Part shown: one piece after another, positions 1-11,446 of the stretch
Layout: each line of letters begins with the position of its first letter
Numbering within the stretch: the first letter of the stretch is position 1
Assembly (NCBI GenBank): GCA_025602905.1
Contig: JAHLKI010000005.1
Location: 992,001-1,056,000 of the forward strand
Length of the DNA stretch: 64,000 nt
Reading direction: 5' to 3'
Source of the DNA: Phlyctochytrium arcticum
Lineage: Eukaryota; Chytridiomycota; Chytridiomycetes; Chytridiales; Chytridiaceae
Translations under genes and position numbers: made by a program
The notes under the pieces: model-generated
Databases searched by the model: none
Seen by the model: only the letters and a program-made list of their open reading frames with translations
Told to the model about the DNA's origin: nothing

Positions 1-1
1 G

Positions 2-235
2 AAGCAGGTGACACCACCGTTCAAACCCAAGGTCGAATCCGAAACGGATACATCAAACTTTGATCCTGCCTTTACCAATTCCATGCCCGTGGATTCGTTA
101 CCCAACAATTCGGCCCCATTGAGTGAGACGCTCCAGGAGAACTTTAAAGGGTTTACATATGTCGACGAGGGATCGCTGGCGATGGCCGCTAGTCAGCATA
201 TGAGCGGTTATTATATGTCGCCAGCGGCAGAATAG
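2..235 (+). CDS. C-terminal tail of an AGC-family protein kinase (Sch9/Sck/Ypk-like), 5' end outside window
   Basis: Only the last 77 codons are in the window, in frame from base 2. The stretch begins with the AGC-kinase C-terminal signature PPFKP followed by NFDPAFT, then a proline-directed turn-motif-like segment (FTNSMPVDSLP) and the hydrophobic motif FKGFTYV, which in this family carries the TORC-phosphorylated Ser/Thr. These three elements in this order and spacing are diagnostic of the AGC kinase tail; the kinase domain lies upstream. The run APLSETLQENFKGFTY followed by V-D-E resembles fungal Sch9/Sck and Ypk kinases more than PKA or PKC, but the tail alone does not separate them. Stop is TAG at 233-235. 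Confidence 0.8.
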   Translation, partial: KQVTPPFKPKVESETDTSNFDPAFTNSMPVDSLPNNSAPLSETLQENFKGFTYVDEGSLAMAASQHMSGYYMSPAAE

Positions 236-556
236 TTTACCTTGGCGTATTAGGATATTTCCAGACTGCGTAGAATGATTCGGCGTATAGTTTCTTCGTA
301 GGTTTTAGAGTATGTAGCGGCGTAAAACTTCTTTTTGTCTTTACAGTAGTCTTATCTTGCTGGGCCTCATATCACTTCCTGGTTTGCGTATTCATACTCG
401 GCCCAGAGATTTCTGACATTAGCCGTCAGAGCGAAGGCCGTTCAATAGGACGTATATAATTTGTCCGCGTGCAACCATGAACAAATTTGATTTATGTAAA
501 GTGAGTGAATACATATGTATAGATATAACGAGGTGGGAGAGTTGTCTGATAAGTAT
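236..556. other. Convergent 3' intergenic region
   Basis: About 320 bp between the kinase stop and the stop of the following minus-strand gene. It is AT-rich with no credible ORF; it should hold both 3' UTRs. Confidence 0.6.
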
Positions 557-2158
557 TCATACAGGTTGATCCGCATTAGGGTCCGTGATAGAGTAGGGGG
601 GCGGAGCACTCGGTGTGGCGTTACTGTCACCTGGCCTTGATGGTGACGGCCTAAATGCAGGATTGTAAGGATCTACCGGAGCTCCTTGGGAAAGCGACGT
701 CGGAGCCTGATAACTAGCATCGATTCGGGGAGGTGGGACATCATAAGGTATGTATTCATACTGTTCCACGTCCTCCTCGTCGGGAAGCGCAACCGCCGGC
801 TTTGGGCAAAGGCAGCGACGACCAAACCAGGCCAGAAGGGCTACCACCAAGGTCAGTGTCACCCCTGACGAGAGTGATGCAAATAGCGCGGCATAGGCCT
901 CCTTGCGCCGAACAGTCTGAACCCGAACGGAATACGAGTCGCCGTGCTGAGGGGCAGCAAGAACTAGAAAAGCGGGGTGATCGGGTGACAGTTGGATTGT
1001 ACATAGCACTTGTGAAGTAGGATCGCAGTGACCGGCGGGGTTGTCGAGGGAATAGGTGATGGCATCTCCAACAAAATGTGCGGTCCCAGAATACGAGTCG
1101 TGACGCGCGGTGCCAAAGAAAAGAAAGTAGTAAGAATCCAATTCGGCGGCGGTAAAGTTGTATGATCCTGTTGGGATGTTTTCCTTGTGCAGCCAGTAGC
1201 TTTTGGAAACATACTCGTTAGCTTTCCACGCCAAAAAGGCCGCTTCACTCTTGAGAATTGCGAAGGTGGGAGTGGTGTCTTGTACTACCGATGGCAAATC
1301 CGAGGTCTCATCGGGCGGATACAGGCTGTCCACTATGGATTTTGAAGTTTGGCGCGTGAGGGACCAGGTTGTCTTGATTTTTGAAGCCGCTTGCAGGTCG
1401 TAGCGTACATAGTGGAAAGAATCACGCTCCAGCTTGATGTTGACTGATTTAGTGAGACGGATAGAATTATTCAAGGGCGGTACATCTTGAAAGTAGAAAA
1501 CATCAACATCCGTGCTTCCTGATAACTGAACTTCGCTAAACCACTGTGCTTTGACTGGCACAAGCTTTCGGTCTCCAGCCTAAAAGAAACATCCATCAAA
1601 ATACTGGCATGAACGGGTCTTGACGACTCTGGTACTTACCACGATGGTAACATCAGACACTCCTGGCTTGGGGACCAATATGGCAGCCAAAATAATGGCA
1701 ATCAAAAGTAAAAAACATAGACAAGAGGACAGGTTGCGCGTTTTCTTCCTGATAGGCATGGGAGGGTCCGTATAGAAGATGGGATCCGGTAAAAATGGCA
1801 CGTTTTGGGTATGGTTTCGTAGCGGTGATGATGAGGAATGAGGATAAGTAGGGTATTGATCAGAAGGAAACGAGCTGAATGGAGGCACAGGGTGATAACT
1901 TGGTTGACCAGGGATAGTGGGGTTTCTTGGTACTTGTCGTCGATCATTGCTTCGGCTTCGCTGTCCTCCCCACCAAATACCCAAAGCTCCACCTAACGCC
2001 CCAAAAAGGACACTCGGTCCAAAGCTGGGAAAACCGTTGTTTCTTCCACCTCTGTTATTAGACCAGTGAGGCCCATGGTTGAAGCCGGAACCATTGTCGT
2101 TTGAAGAATCATGATGCGAGTGACTTGCGCTACTGTTTCTGTAGCCTGAGCCCTCCAT
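557..2158 (-). CDS. Unknown two-pass membrane protein with Ser/Pro-rich ends
   Basis: Two exons, 2158-1640 and 1579-557, joined across a 60-bp GTAAGT...TTTTAG intron, give about 513 residues. The N-terminal 140 residues are low-complexity (Gly/Asn/Ser/Pro), with a glycine-rich hydrophobic patch near residues 49-63. A clear membrane segment follows (SSCLCFLLLIAIILAAIL, about 145-165), then a roughly 230-residue, probably non-cytosolic domain, a second membrane segment (GVTLTLVVALLAWFG) and a Pro-rich, tyrosine-containing tail with SAPPPYS. The PPxY-like end could recruit a WW-domain ubiquitin ligase (inference). I do not recognise the family. Confidence 0.7.
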
Positions 2159-2369
2159 TAGGCCAGAGTGGCAACGACGTTATTCGGAGCGTTTAGAAAC
2201 TTCGGATAGACCAGAAAGGACTACGTCTCTTGGGGGTTGACAGCCGTTGGATTGATGATGGGGTCCGCGGGTTAAGAAGGCTCTTTTCTGATGGTTTTCT
2301 TCGCTGAATCTTCGAGAAAATGAATTGCTTGCAGTTGTTGTAAAAGTCGTTTGTCACTCAACTGCGTCT

Positions 2370-2610
2370 GTCGCCGGGTGAATTGCGCAGCACTGGCCAC
2401 CGTGACAAATTTGATATTCCAAGACTGAAACCAAGAGTGCAAAGTTGGTAGACATTTTTTTCTGGACAAATCAATCGACTCAGTTTATACCGCTATGGCT
2501 ACCTCAACTAGCCCAATACCTGCAGCTCTTTCCAACGGGGATCACAGCGAGGAAACGCCAAGATGAGAGTTCGGGTCGCTTCATCTTCATCAGCGTTGTA
2601 ATATTACTAG
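2370..2610 (+). pseudogene. Decayed partial copy of the CWC24 promoter and first codons
   Basis: Bases about 2486-2513 match the CWC24 start region at about 5221-5248 exactly across the ATG, and weaker similarity extends upstream (GCGCAGCACT, then TGACAAATTTGA) and downstream through the next 20 codons. The copy starts at ATG 2494 but a one-base loss in the region matching codons 12-16 shifts the frame and it stops after about 23 codons at TGA; the other frame keeps QRGxQRGNAK. Homology fades after about 2580. It sits just past the CCT6 stop, whereas the parent lies upstream of CCT6. Confidence 0.7.
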
Positions 2611-2777
2611 TGTTGGTCTTTAACACAGTCGTCCGCGGGAATGACAAAAGAGGCGGCCTAGTGTGGGGCCTAGTGACAGAAGCTTTTTTGAAGTTACTGA
2701 TAGAATACATATTTCATTCATGGTATGGTACAAAATTCCAAACTTTACGCATTTCCAGCACATCAACCGCCCAACAC

Positions 2778-4908
2778 CTACTCTACAACCGACTGCTGCC
2801 TCAAGCTTGATCGGCCAGCTCGCATCATTTCATCGACCAACAGGAAGTTGCTAGCAATTACGGAACTGGAAAGCGCATGAGCCATGATGTATAGAATAAC
2901 AGATAAATGTGGTGTAAGCTTACCATGAGTGAAGCATATGCCTGTGCACACGGTAGTTGTCCCAGATGCCTTCGGAAACGGGGTCAAGTGTCTCCCCGGT
3001 GGTCAAGTCCAATCCTACAATGTGACCGCTGGCAAACTCCTCCTGAGAGAGGTATCAGAACCCAAACATGCGGGAAGGGGATGAAGAGAACAGGTCGTAC
3101 CTGGAGTGCAACAATGACGTCCTGCACGTCGAACCCTCCATTCTGAGCCAATACTTTTGGAATGATCAACATTGCGTCGGCAAAAGCCTGAACACCCATC
3201 TTGGGACGGCCTTTAACGGTATCCTTGAATTTGATGAGGTGTGAGTGCAGAGCAATCTGGAATGCTCCAGCCCCTGGGACCAAAGACTGGTCCTCGATGG
3301 CGTTCTTCACGGCACGGAGACCATCACGGATGGCATCGTTTATTTGAACGATGGAGTATGCGTTGGGGCCTGAAAAGTAATCAATAACAGAACATTACGG
3401 CAAAAGTGTAACGTGAACGTACCGGTAACCAGGATCGTTACGGATTGGGGATTCTGAACATCCTCGACAAACGTAAACTTCTCCTCACCCAAAACATGTT
3501 CATACACCAGACCAGCGTGTCCCAAAATGTCCGGCGTCAAATCGTCAACAGAGTTCTGAGCTACACCACCACAGCAAAGTTGCAATCTATCTCGCAAATT
3601 AGCCTTGCATCACTTGCCAGTATGAAATAAATAACGTACCGCTCGGCATTACGGCGCTTTGCACGACGCAGGGCCATGATGCCATTCTTGGCAAGAACAT
3701 CCAGAGACAATGGATCGATACCTTTTTGGTTGATAATCACGAAGCTCTTGTCATTGCCGTCGCAAACGTGCTTCTTGAATTCAACAATCTTGGCCAATTT
3801 GGCATCGACAAATCTTCGCTCGGACTCAACAAGCTTCTCGCGTTGCTCGGCGCTGCTGTAGAAAAAGCCAGAGTTGATCTCACTAATAGCAGCCAATTTA
3901 AGTTATGTCATCCTCCTGCCATCACGGAAGCTACGTACCTCTTCTCGTACTCAAGAGACACATTCAATGAAAGAATGTAAGCATTCTCAAGTCGTTTTGG
4001 CATATCCGGGTGACGAGCACCGTGATCAAGTACGAGACCTTTCACCAGACGGGTATCTGTGTCGCTCTTGTGCATCATCTTCATTATTTCAACCATGTGG
4101 AGGTCAATAGGTTGGTCTTTTCGGTGAATGCAAAGAACACCATCCACAACTGCTTCCATGAGAGCATCGGCCAATTCTTGGCGGACTTTTGTGCGGAGCG
4201 AAGTGCGGGCAACATTCAAGAGCGTCTCTCGGTCGATGGTGTGCTTAACTTTAAAGCTCTCCAAGAACTGACAAAGAGCGTCAGCGTCAAATCTTTTGAA
4301 ATGTGAGGTCATTAGGTCCATACCTGCAGAGCTTCCTTCTTGGCAATGTCAAATCCTTCGGTGATAACACGGGGGTGCAATCCTTCGGCGATAAATCGCT
4401 CTGCCTGCTTCAACAGCTCGGCGATAAGCAAGACATTGGATGTTGTTCCATCTCCAGTCACGTCGTCCTGGGCGGTTGCAGCACGTGCAATCATTGCGGC
4501 GGTAGGATTTTGAATTTGCTATATATTTCTGCAATTAAATAATGATGGGGTCATTTCTGCCGGGTAGTCCTCTCGTACCATTTCCGTCAACAAAACCTTT
4601 CCATCTTTGGTGATCTTGATATCGCCGGCACCTCCCACCAACCTAAAATTATGGTGATGAGCACCTAACTATTACTACTGCGCACACTCCCAACTCGTAC
4701 ATCTTTTGCGTTCCTTTGGGTCCGAGGTTGGTTCGTAAAACATCTTGGAGGCCCCCAGCGGCTGTGATATTGATAGCAAGCGCTTGTCCTTGGCGAGCCA
4801 CCTCCGCCTTGGGATTGGCCAATTGTACTGCGGACGAAGACCTAGGAGATCCAACGGTTGAGCACGGCTGCCGACAATAAATCCAACAGCTCCGCAATCT
4901 TCCTACAT
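2778..4908 (-). CDS. CCT6: T-complex chaperonin subunit zeta (CCT6/TCP-1 zeta)
   Basis: Subunit of the cytosolic TRiC/CCT ring that folds actin and tubulin using ATP. The N terminus reads [20 protein letters not shown], followed by [21 protein letters not shown], and the ATPase motif [20 protein letters not shown], all at chaperonin positions and with zeta-specific wording (QIQNPTA). The C terminus ends [20 protein letters not shown] plus a short tail, as in CCT6. At least seven short introns interrupt it. The first intron (4906-4842, GTAGGA...CTCCTAG) splits the initiator: AT at 4908-4907 and G at 4841. No other in-frame ATG precedes the conserved N terminus. Shares a divergent promoter of about 320 bp with CWC24. 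Confidence 0.92.
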
Positions 4909-5228
4909 GATATCTCTTGATAGGTAAACGGAATGAAGTGGTGCGGGGTGTTCAAGCTTGCGAGGATGTAGGTGATTGTGCGTAAACGATCTTGTACAGG
5001 TCGTCGGACAGACAAAGCCAGGAGTTGCAACGCGCGTTTGCGCCATGGCAACAGCAGATACGGTCACATGACCTCAGAAGGTGTGAAGCGCAGCTGCGCA
5101 GCACTCTCCAATGACAAATTTGAATTGATCTCAGTCTCCGCATTGTGGAGAGTATCCCAGACCAGACTTTTCACAACTGCAAGTTTGATAGACGGGACGA
5201 ATTATCGGGAAACTTCGTATCTACCGCT
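4909..5228. promoter_or_regulatory. Divergent promoter between CCT6 and CWC24
   Basis: About 320 bp between two start codons pointing away from each other. It contains GGTCACATGAC at 5062-5072 and GCTGCGCAGCAC near 5091. Part of this region is the parent of the decayed copy at 2370-2610. No TATA box is evident. Confidence 0.5.
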
Positions 5229-6287
5229 ATGGCTACCTCAACTAGCCCAACTCCGGCAGTACTCTTCAAAAGGGGACCACAACGAGGAAATGCCAAGAAG
5301 AGAACCCGAGTTCGAGACAACGACAGTAGCGGGGACGAAGAAACAAGTGTACTGAATGCCGCAAGTGTAGCACAAAAGCTAAAGGACAAGAAGACGAGTG
5401 CTCTGTCCGCAAGTACTGGGACAAAAAAACGAAAGGAAGATACATTGGATACATCAAGAGCCTCAAAATTGGATGTAGCATTCGAAGCCAGTGGGACAGC
5501 CGCTTCAATATTGGATAACATGGCGACACGAACCCTGGATGTAGATGGGGATGATAGTGAAGAGAAAAAGTTCAAGGAAGTTCTGAGCGGAGATGCTGCA
5601 GAGTCTGCAGACAATCTATACAAGGGAATGGCCAACTACAAAGAATACGTAAACAAACGGACGGATAGTGTGACGCAGAGTAACGCTTCCCGTATAAGAG
5701 CCGGTCCACTAAAGGCATCGGCGAATGTGCGGATCAGTTGCAGATTCGACTATCAAGCCGATATTTGCAAAGATTACAAGGAGACGGGGTACTGTGGATA
5801 CGGCGACTCATGTATTTTCATGCACGATCGTGGAGATTACAAAACCGGGTGGCAACTCGACCAAGAGTGGGAGGAAAAGCAAAAGCAAGAGAACGACCCA
5901 AACCGATTTCTGATTAATGAAGATGAAGAGCGGGAGGAGGAGATTGATGAGGACGAAGACCTGCCGTTTGCCTGTGTCATCTGCCGCCGAGAGTTTCGGG
6001 AACCCATAGTCACCAAGTAAGCTGACCGCTCTTTTTGTACCTTCAGCCAAGTACTAACACTCTAAACCAGATGCAAGCATTACTTCTGTGAGGGTTGTGC
6101 GCTGAAGCACTACGCAAAAAGTCCTAAATGCTTTATTTGCGGAATAGCAACACAGGGACTCTTCGCGCCTGCCAAGGATCTCCAAGAAAAGCTAAAGTTG
6201 AAGAAGCAACGTATGGAAGAACGTGAAAAGGAGATTCGGGAAGAAAATGCCGAGGCATTAGGTGCAGAAGAAGAAGAAGAGCCTTAG
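5229..6287 (+). CDS. CWC24: CWC24/RNF113 spliceosomal CCCH-RING protein
   Basis: Exons 5229-6016 and 6071-6287 encode 334 residues. The family acts in the activated spliceosome (Cwc24 in yeast, RNF113A in man) before step 1 of splicing. Order seen: a charged N-terminal half, the conserved linker around YKGMANYKEYV, a CCCH zinc finger (C-x8-C-x5-C-x3-H within DYKETGYCGYGDSCIFMHD), an acidic linker, and a C3HC4 RING starting FACVICRREF and continuing after the intron with CKHYFCEGC and KCFICG. The intron lies exactly between the second and third zinc-ligand pairs of the RING. Start chosen at 5229 because the ATG is in frame and matches the family N terminus. Confidence 0.95.
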
Positions 6288-6740
6288 TTAGCTTGTCTCC
6301 TGCTTCTCCCTCTTTTTGGTTTAGTCATATTTAGATCTTTCATACCCTTCCCCCTCAAATCTGGCACGCCACACTTCCAATTCAGAGTCGCTTTGTCATG
6401 TATTGTACATACTTTTTATCTATCAAATACCAAAATTCTCTGTACTGCCGATTTTCCTTCGCAAAAGTGAATGACACACCCTCTCATGTTGAAGTATGTT
6501 TCAACAGGGAGCCACTACCAGCTGCGAGCGATACGTCCCATATTGGCATGCATTTATCGATATCGTTGAACGGAGCATGCCATACCGTAATACCGCTTAG
6601 CAAGTTTGTATGAGCAATACGTATGGCATGTGCAAGTAGAAAAATATCACCGGTATTGCCGGATTCTATGAATTGAGTGTATATGCAAGGCCTTGACGCT
6701 TAGAAAAAAACGCAAAATCACTTTAAATCAGTCCGTCAAT
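6288..6740. other. Convergent 3' intergenic region
   Basis: About 450 bp, AT-rich, between the CWC24 stop and the ERT1-like stop. No conserved ORF seen; a 71-codon ORF at 6398-6613 has no recognisable features. Confidence 0.5.
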
Positions 6741-8644
6741 TTAGGCGGTAAGAAAGTTTCCGGCAATCTGAAAGAAACAAACAAATGAGTTGGTTACAAG
6801 TATGTATGAACCGAGAAAAAAACTTACCAGTAGCGGGATATTGTACCGATCTCGTCTTATGGTAAAACTGAAGCAACATTGCACGTCCCTTGCTCGCTTG
6901 CCATGACTTTCTTGATCGGGGTTTCGCAATACGCAACTGGTAAGGACAGCCTTCTGACCTGCGTCGAAAGCAATGTTGCCGTACTTTTCCCAATAATTGA
7001 TGGCGCTGTCTTCATTCATGAGCTCGTATATACACGTCTTGCCTTCCCGCAAACGCTCAATAGGGATCCCGACAAGCGCCGCAAATTCCTTATTTGATTT
7101 CCAGATCTCTCCCGTTCGGCGCCATAAGCAGGCTGGAATTCCCATCGAAGAGAAAACGCGATCATATTCAAGGAGTAAGCGTTCGAATGATTCCTCAACC
7201 ATGACCAAGTCGTAATCAGTGAGGGACTGGGCTATGGATCTGAACATGGGACGGAAAAGACCCATCACGTTTAATATCCGCTGGCGGGATGCTACGGGCA
7301 TGTGCGAATCCATCCAGCGTTGTAGGCGCGTGTAACCGTTGACATAGTTGTAGGGGCTAACCAATCCGGCCTCAATTTTTGCGTTGATGATTGAACGCAG
7401 GCGGTCCTCGGAGGAACCGTCTTTTGGATCAGCAGCAGTAAGTATGAATCGCTCCGCACTGCTGAGTCTTGAGCCGTTCAAAAGAGATTCTTGGGAAGTG
7501 TGCGTGGATGCCGCGGCCAGTGGTGTTCCATACCCTCCGCTCGTAATCTGATTTGGCCCCAGATCCAAATCCACCAGTGCAGGATCCAAAGTATTTCCAT
7601 CGACTGTACCATCCCAGCTCGCCAAAAAGTCTGATATTACAGCAAACTCGTTACCCATGTGCTCACTTGCGAATACTGGGGGTAAAGCGGATCGCTGAGC
7701 GAATGAGAACAGACTCTCCGTACTGCTTGATGTGGTAACGGGGGCAAGCGTCCCAAGACTGAGAGTGCCTATAGTAGAGGCAATTCTGGCGGTCAGATCC
7801 CCGTGGTTCAGATCGGGGGGCATACTTCCACTCTGGAGTATCATTGAATGCATTTGCGCGGATGTATGACTACCAGGAAAAGCCGTCGTGTTGCCGTCAA
7901 ACGCGCCAGCAGCTGCTGGTGGCGACAGTGAGTCTCGCATTGGGCTTTGACTGTCATCATCGACGCGTTGCGAGCTCCCCTCCGGACGACGTCCTCCCGG
8001 TCGCGGGGTGCTATTATTCATCTTGTGATCGTCGTGACAAAGATGGGCAATCTTTCTCTTAACGCATCGCTGACATGGGCGACCATCATCTTTGAAAAAG
8101 GAAAACTTTTAAGCGATCAGATAATCAACACGGCACAAATGCAGATCATACCACATGTCATATGACTTCGGCGGCAATAAACGCAAGCATGCGAAACTTT
8201 CCGCTTGCCAAAGTTTGTTTTTCGCTTCTTACTGTCCCCGGCGCCGTGAGTATCATCTGATTCCAAGCCAGTTTCGTAGGAGGAAGATGTATACTCTCTT
8301 CTGCGTGGTGTTGATGTGTTTGGTGTAGAGTGGGTTTGATCGTGATGGAGGTGAGTAGGTGAGTGTAGCTGTTGAGGAAGCACCGTACTTGTGGAAGCCA
8401 TTGTGTGTATACCGTCGGCCGCTGGAGAGGGGGCAATCGTTCGACTGTGTTGAGCGGACATAGCCTGGGTCTGCATCTGCATGCTAGAGTTTGCGGCAGC
8501 GGCAGCGGCAGCTGCAACTAGCTGAACAAAGGCAGGGTTCGGCGATGGGCGACTTCCCGCGTTATACTGATCATAAGGAAGTGAAGGCTCCTGCTGCTGC
8601 TGTTGTAGCTGTTGATGTTCCCCGTCTAAATTTTGCCTCGACAT
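6741..8644 (-). CDS. Zn2Cys6 plus PAS transcription regulator, ERT1/RDS2 (AcuK) type
   Basis: Exons 8644-8152, 8089-6828 and 6767-6741 give 593 residues. The zinc cluster begins HACVYCRRSHMTC and, after the first intron, continues DDGRPCQRCVKRKIAHLC, the arrangement typical of the ERT1 family of gluconeogenesis regulators. The C-terminal third holds a PAS-like domain (KSNKEFAALVGIP, then YELMNEDSAINYWEKYG) ending CCFSFTIRRDRYNIPLL and, across the last intron, IAGNFLTA, matching the end of family members. The N-terminal 120 residues are low complexity: polyglutamine, an alanine run at about 8490-8515, and Ser/Thr/His-rich sequence. Function inferred: control of respiratory or gluconeogenic genes. 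Confidence 0.88.
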
Positions 8645-9610
8645 AAGGAATCTTGCAGACCTTTGCCTGAGAAAACAAATCAAGCTAATTCGAATTACTT
8701 TTGGCCGCCGTATGGCATGCGAATAATCAAACGCAACAAGGATCCCGCGGCAAAAAGTCGGAGTGGTTCCTCTCTACGGTAGCCGTGTGGGTTACCTCCA
8801 TGCAAATCGTCGACAGACGGCGCGTAGCAGATGTGAGATATGCCTCTAAGAACGGGCTCTCTCTTCGTCCACTGATCTAGCCGACTGGTATATTGCAGAG
8901 CATCAGCTCTTCTGTGTTAGGTTGTTTTGCAAGTCCGGAGAATGGTTTTGGCCCAGGTTTTGGCCTGTCTTCCAGACGTCTCTGGCTTTCAGCCAGCTTT
9001 CAGCATGACTGGGTCACATGACTGCGGCGATGCGCAGCAGCGCGAGAACCAGACCGGCAGACCTACAAAACCTGCTACAAAACATTTTCCAAATTTCCGT
9101 GGAGGCCTATATCGTTTTCCCTGTCGTTTTCCAAAGAACTCGACTTTATTTTGCTTGCAGAAACGTATCAGACAAAACCGAAACCAAAATGGTCAACATT
9201 TTGTAAACTGGAAAGTTTTGACTCGATTTACGGTATTGATTCTTTTGACAATGTAAGAGGCAGAGGGATTTACTGCTCATACAAAAGGGAATGCCAAAGG
9301 GTTTCTTTACGTTTCGCCTACTTCAAAGGACCCTATTTGCAACACACAACACTGTCTTTGTGAGAGAATGTTATACTTCTCTTATTTTCGGGCAAGAGAT
9401 CTTTCGGATTCCACAAAATATTTTTGTGGGCTGGACAACCCTCCAAAATTTGGCTATACTCCCATACCTACGGGTTTTCCCCGAGCACGGCCTGGACAAT
9501 CGGCAGGTTTGGGTGTGTATTGAATGCCCAAAGTCGACCTGCTTCCGTTTTTCCAGGTTTCCGCAACTGCACCATTCCCACGACTCTTCACTTCGATCTT
9601 GAATCAACAA
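8645..9610. other. Intergenic region upstream of the ERT1-like gene
   Basis: Nearly 1 kb without a supported gene. It contains a second GGTCACATGAC (9012-9022) followed by a GCGCAGCAGCGCG stretch, similar in composition to the CCT6-CWC24 promoter. Several ORFs of 60-110 codons show no family features. Confidence 0.5.
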
Positions 9611-10520
9611 CAATGCTCCGAGCAGCCCTGAACGGGGTGAATAAGCGCAATTACGGCTGGCTGCAAGCTGGCGAAGCGGAAGAGGACACCAAGCGAGAAG
9701 CAGAGCGAGAAGCTGTCGTGAAGGAGGGCAAACGAAAGCTGCAGAAGCAGAGCGCATGAAGGCGAAGGAGGCCAAAGAAAGCGCACGAAGGCGGAGCGGG
9801 CTGCCGCAGCAGCTGTCCCAGAGGGCGTGGAGCAGAGGAAGGCAATTCAGCGAGGGCGGTGGGTGGAATATCACAGGTTGTACAAGGCAGGCCTGAAGTG
9901 CTTTAAATGCAAGGAGACGGTGAGTGTTGCAACGAGAAGGCTGTGTTCTCTTATAGCACTCGCTCACAGACAGATGCTTTGCCCTACAGACAAACCTGAC
10001 CATGGCCAATGGGAGAGGAACCTGCCCGACCCACTTGCACATTGGATTGGCCACACCGGAACATACGTGGTGGTCGCAGCCCCAGCCTCTGGAGTACCAG
10101 CCGTGCATGACCATGGCCGCGTATCTGGAGGCCTACCCCGCCATGATCCACCACCGCTTGGAAGGAAGCATCTGGCAGGAAATCTTGCGTAGCGGACGGG
10201 GGCGTCTAGAGGTTGCGATCGACTACGAGTTCTAGCCTCGTGTCGCCATCGCCGTGACCAGGATATATGAGCTTGGATGGGCAGCGGTCTTGCCTGATGG
10301 CACCCGTCAGCCTCCCACCTCACACTGCTACCAGGACAGTTCCGATGCCAGAGAGCCGGAAGGGGAGTTCCTGGCAAACTTCGGCATTGTCTGTCGTGCC
10401 GAAGGCGTAACCCTGTTCTCCTGGTCCATATCCAAGTGCGACGAAACGTTCATGCAAAGGAACCGCGTCTCTCAACCCCGTCACTCAACCCAACAACAAC
10501 CAACGCATCAGTACTTGTAG
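9611..10520 (+). pseudogene. Probable broken hypothetical gene
   Basis: Coding-like, GC-rich sequence is spread over frames. From ATG 9611 an Ala/Glu/Lys/Arg-rich coiled-coil-like segment runs to a stop near 9758; the theme resumes in another frame (AERAAAAAVPEGVEQRKAIQ) and leads to CFKCKE, a GTGAGT donor at about 9919 and a CTACAG acceptor at about 9990. The next exon reads TNLTMANGRGTCPTHLHIGL onward, meets an in-frame TAG at 10233-10235 and remains open in the same frame to 10520. One frameshift plus one nonsense codon suggest a pseudogene, though the 10233 TAG could be a true end with separate material beyond. Family not recognised. Confidence 0.4.
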
Positions 10521-10572
10521 CATCGTTTGAGTCGGATTTCATGCCGCTCCTTCCCAAGTCTTCGTTAGCAGC

Positions 10573-10632
10573 TGGACCTTCCGCTTCTATAATTTGTATC
10601 ATTGGACCTTCCGCTTCTATAATTTGTATCAT
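10573..10632. repeat. 30-bp tandem direct repeat, two copies
   Basis: The unit starting TGGACCTTCCGCTTCTATAA and ending TTTGTATCAT occurs twice back to back without a mismatch. Confidence 0.95.
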
Positions 10633-11446
10633 TGTTTGTCTCTCCAACAACTATTACCTCACCTATTATTTCCACTCACATAATCCACTACTTTTCTTTA
10701 CCCCTCTACATAATAGTTACATCATTCTCTAATCATTATCAATTAAGTCTCTTTTGACATTTCTCATTGGCCCGTCTATAACGCAGAGTTTAGCAATGCA
10801 GCTAATGCACGCCAGGCTTACAATGGAGACAAGTTTGTCAGAGACACGGAGGTTTTAGAAAGCGAACACCCTGCCCTGTGAGTGGGTCAACAGTGAACAC
10901 GGCGGATCAAAAGGGGGACCTCGACTGGCAGTGGTACCATTGAGACCTCCGTCTCGGAAAGGCACATTTAGTGCTCGAACACATCATTAACATGTCTTTC
11001 CAGCAACGCTAAACTCGCCAAACAGTGTGCCAACGCAGGACCTCTTCGATTTTCACAACCATCACGAATTTCGTTGAAGTTTTTGGGGGAATGGATCGAT
11101 TGCAAACAAGGTCGGAGATTGGAGAACCAGAGCCTGGGCCATGTCATGAAATTGCGGCCAAAATCAGTTGTGGAAGAGCCAAAGGAGAGACAAAAGAACG
11201 GACCACCGGAATGAAACAAGAGTAGAAGGGGCGGGCTCCGGTGACTAGGAGGAGGCCATAGTCAATGGCTAGTCTGGGATCAGGAATTATCAGTGTTGGC
11301 AGTTCCTCCCAGAGTTCCTCCAATGCTCACCGAGACACGATGCCATAAAGAGTCTCAACCACGGATTGCTTACTTGATGGGGCTTGGCCAGTCTTCTAAG
11401 CCCCCCATATTTCTTTTTTTTGGCCGCGCCACAGCACCCGGGACGA

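Noticed and set aside
9371..10114. A 247-codon open frame on the minus strand
   Set aside because: It is Cys/Leu/Arg-rich without family features and lies opposite the GC-rich coding-like plus-strand sequence with its splice signals; judged an antisense shadow.
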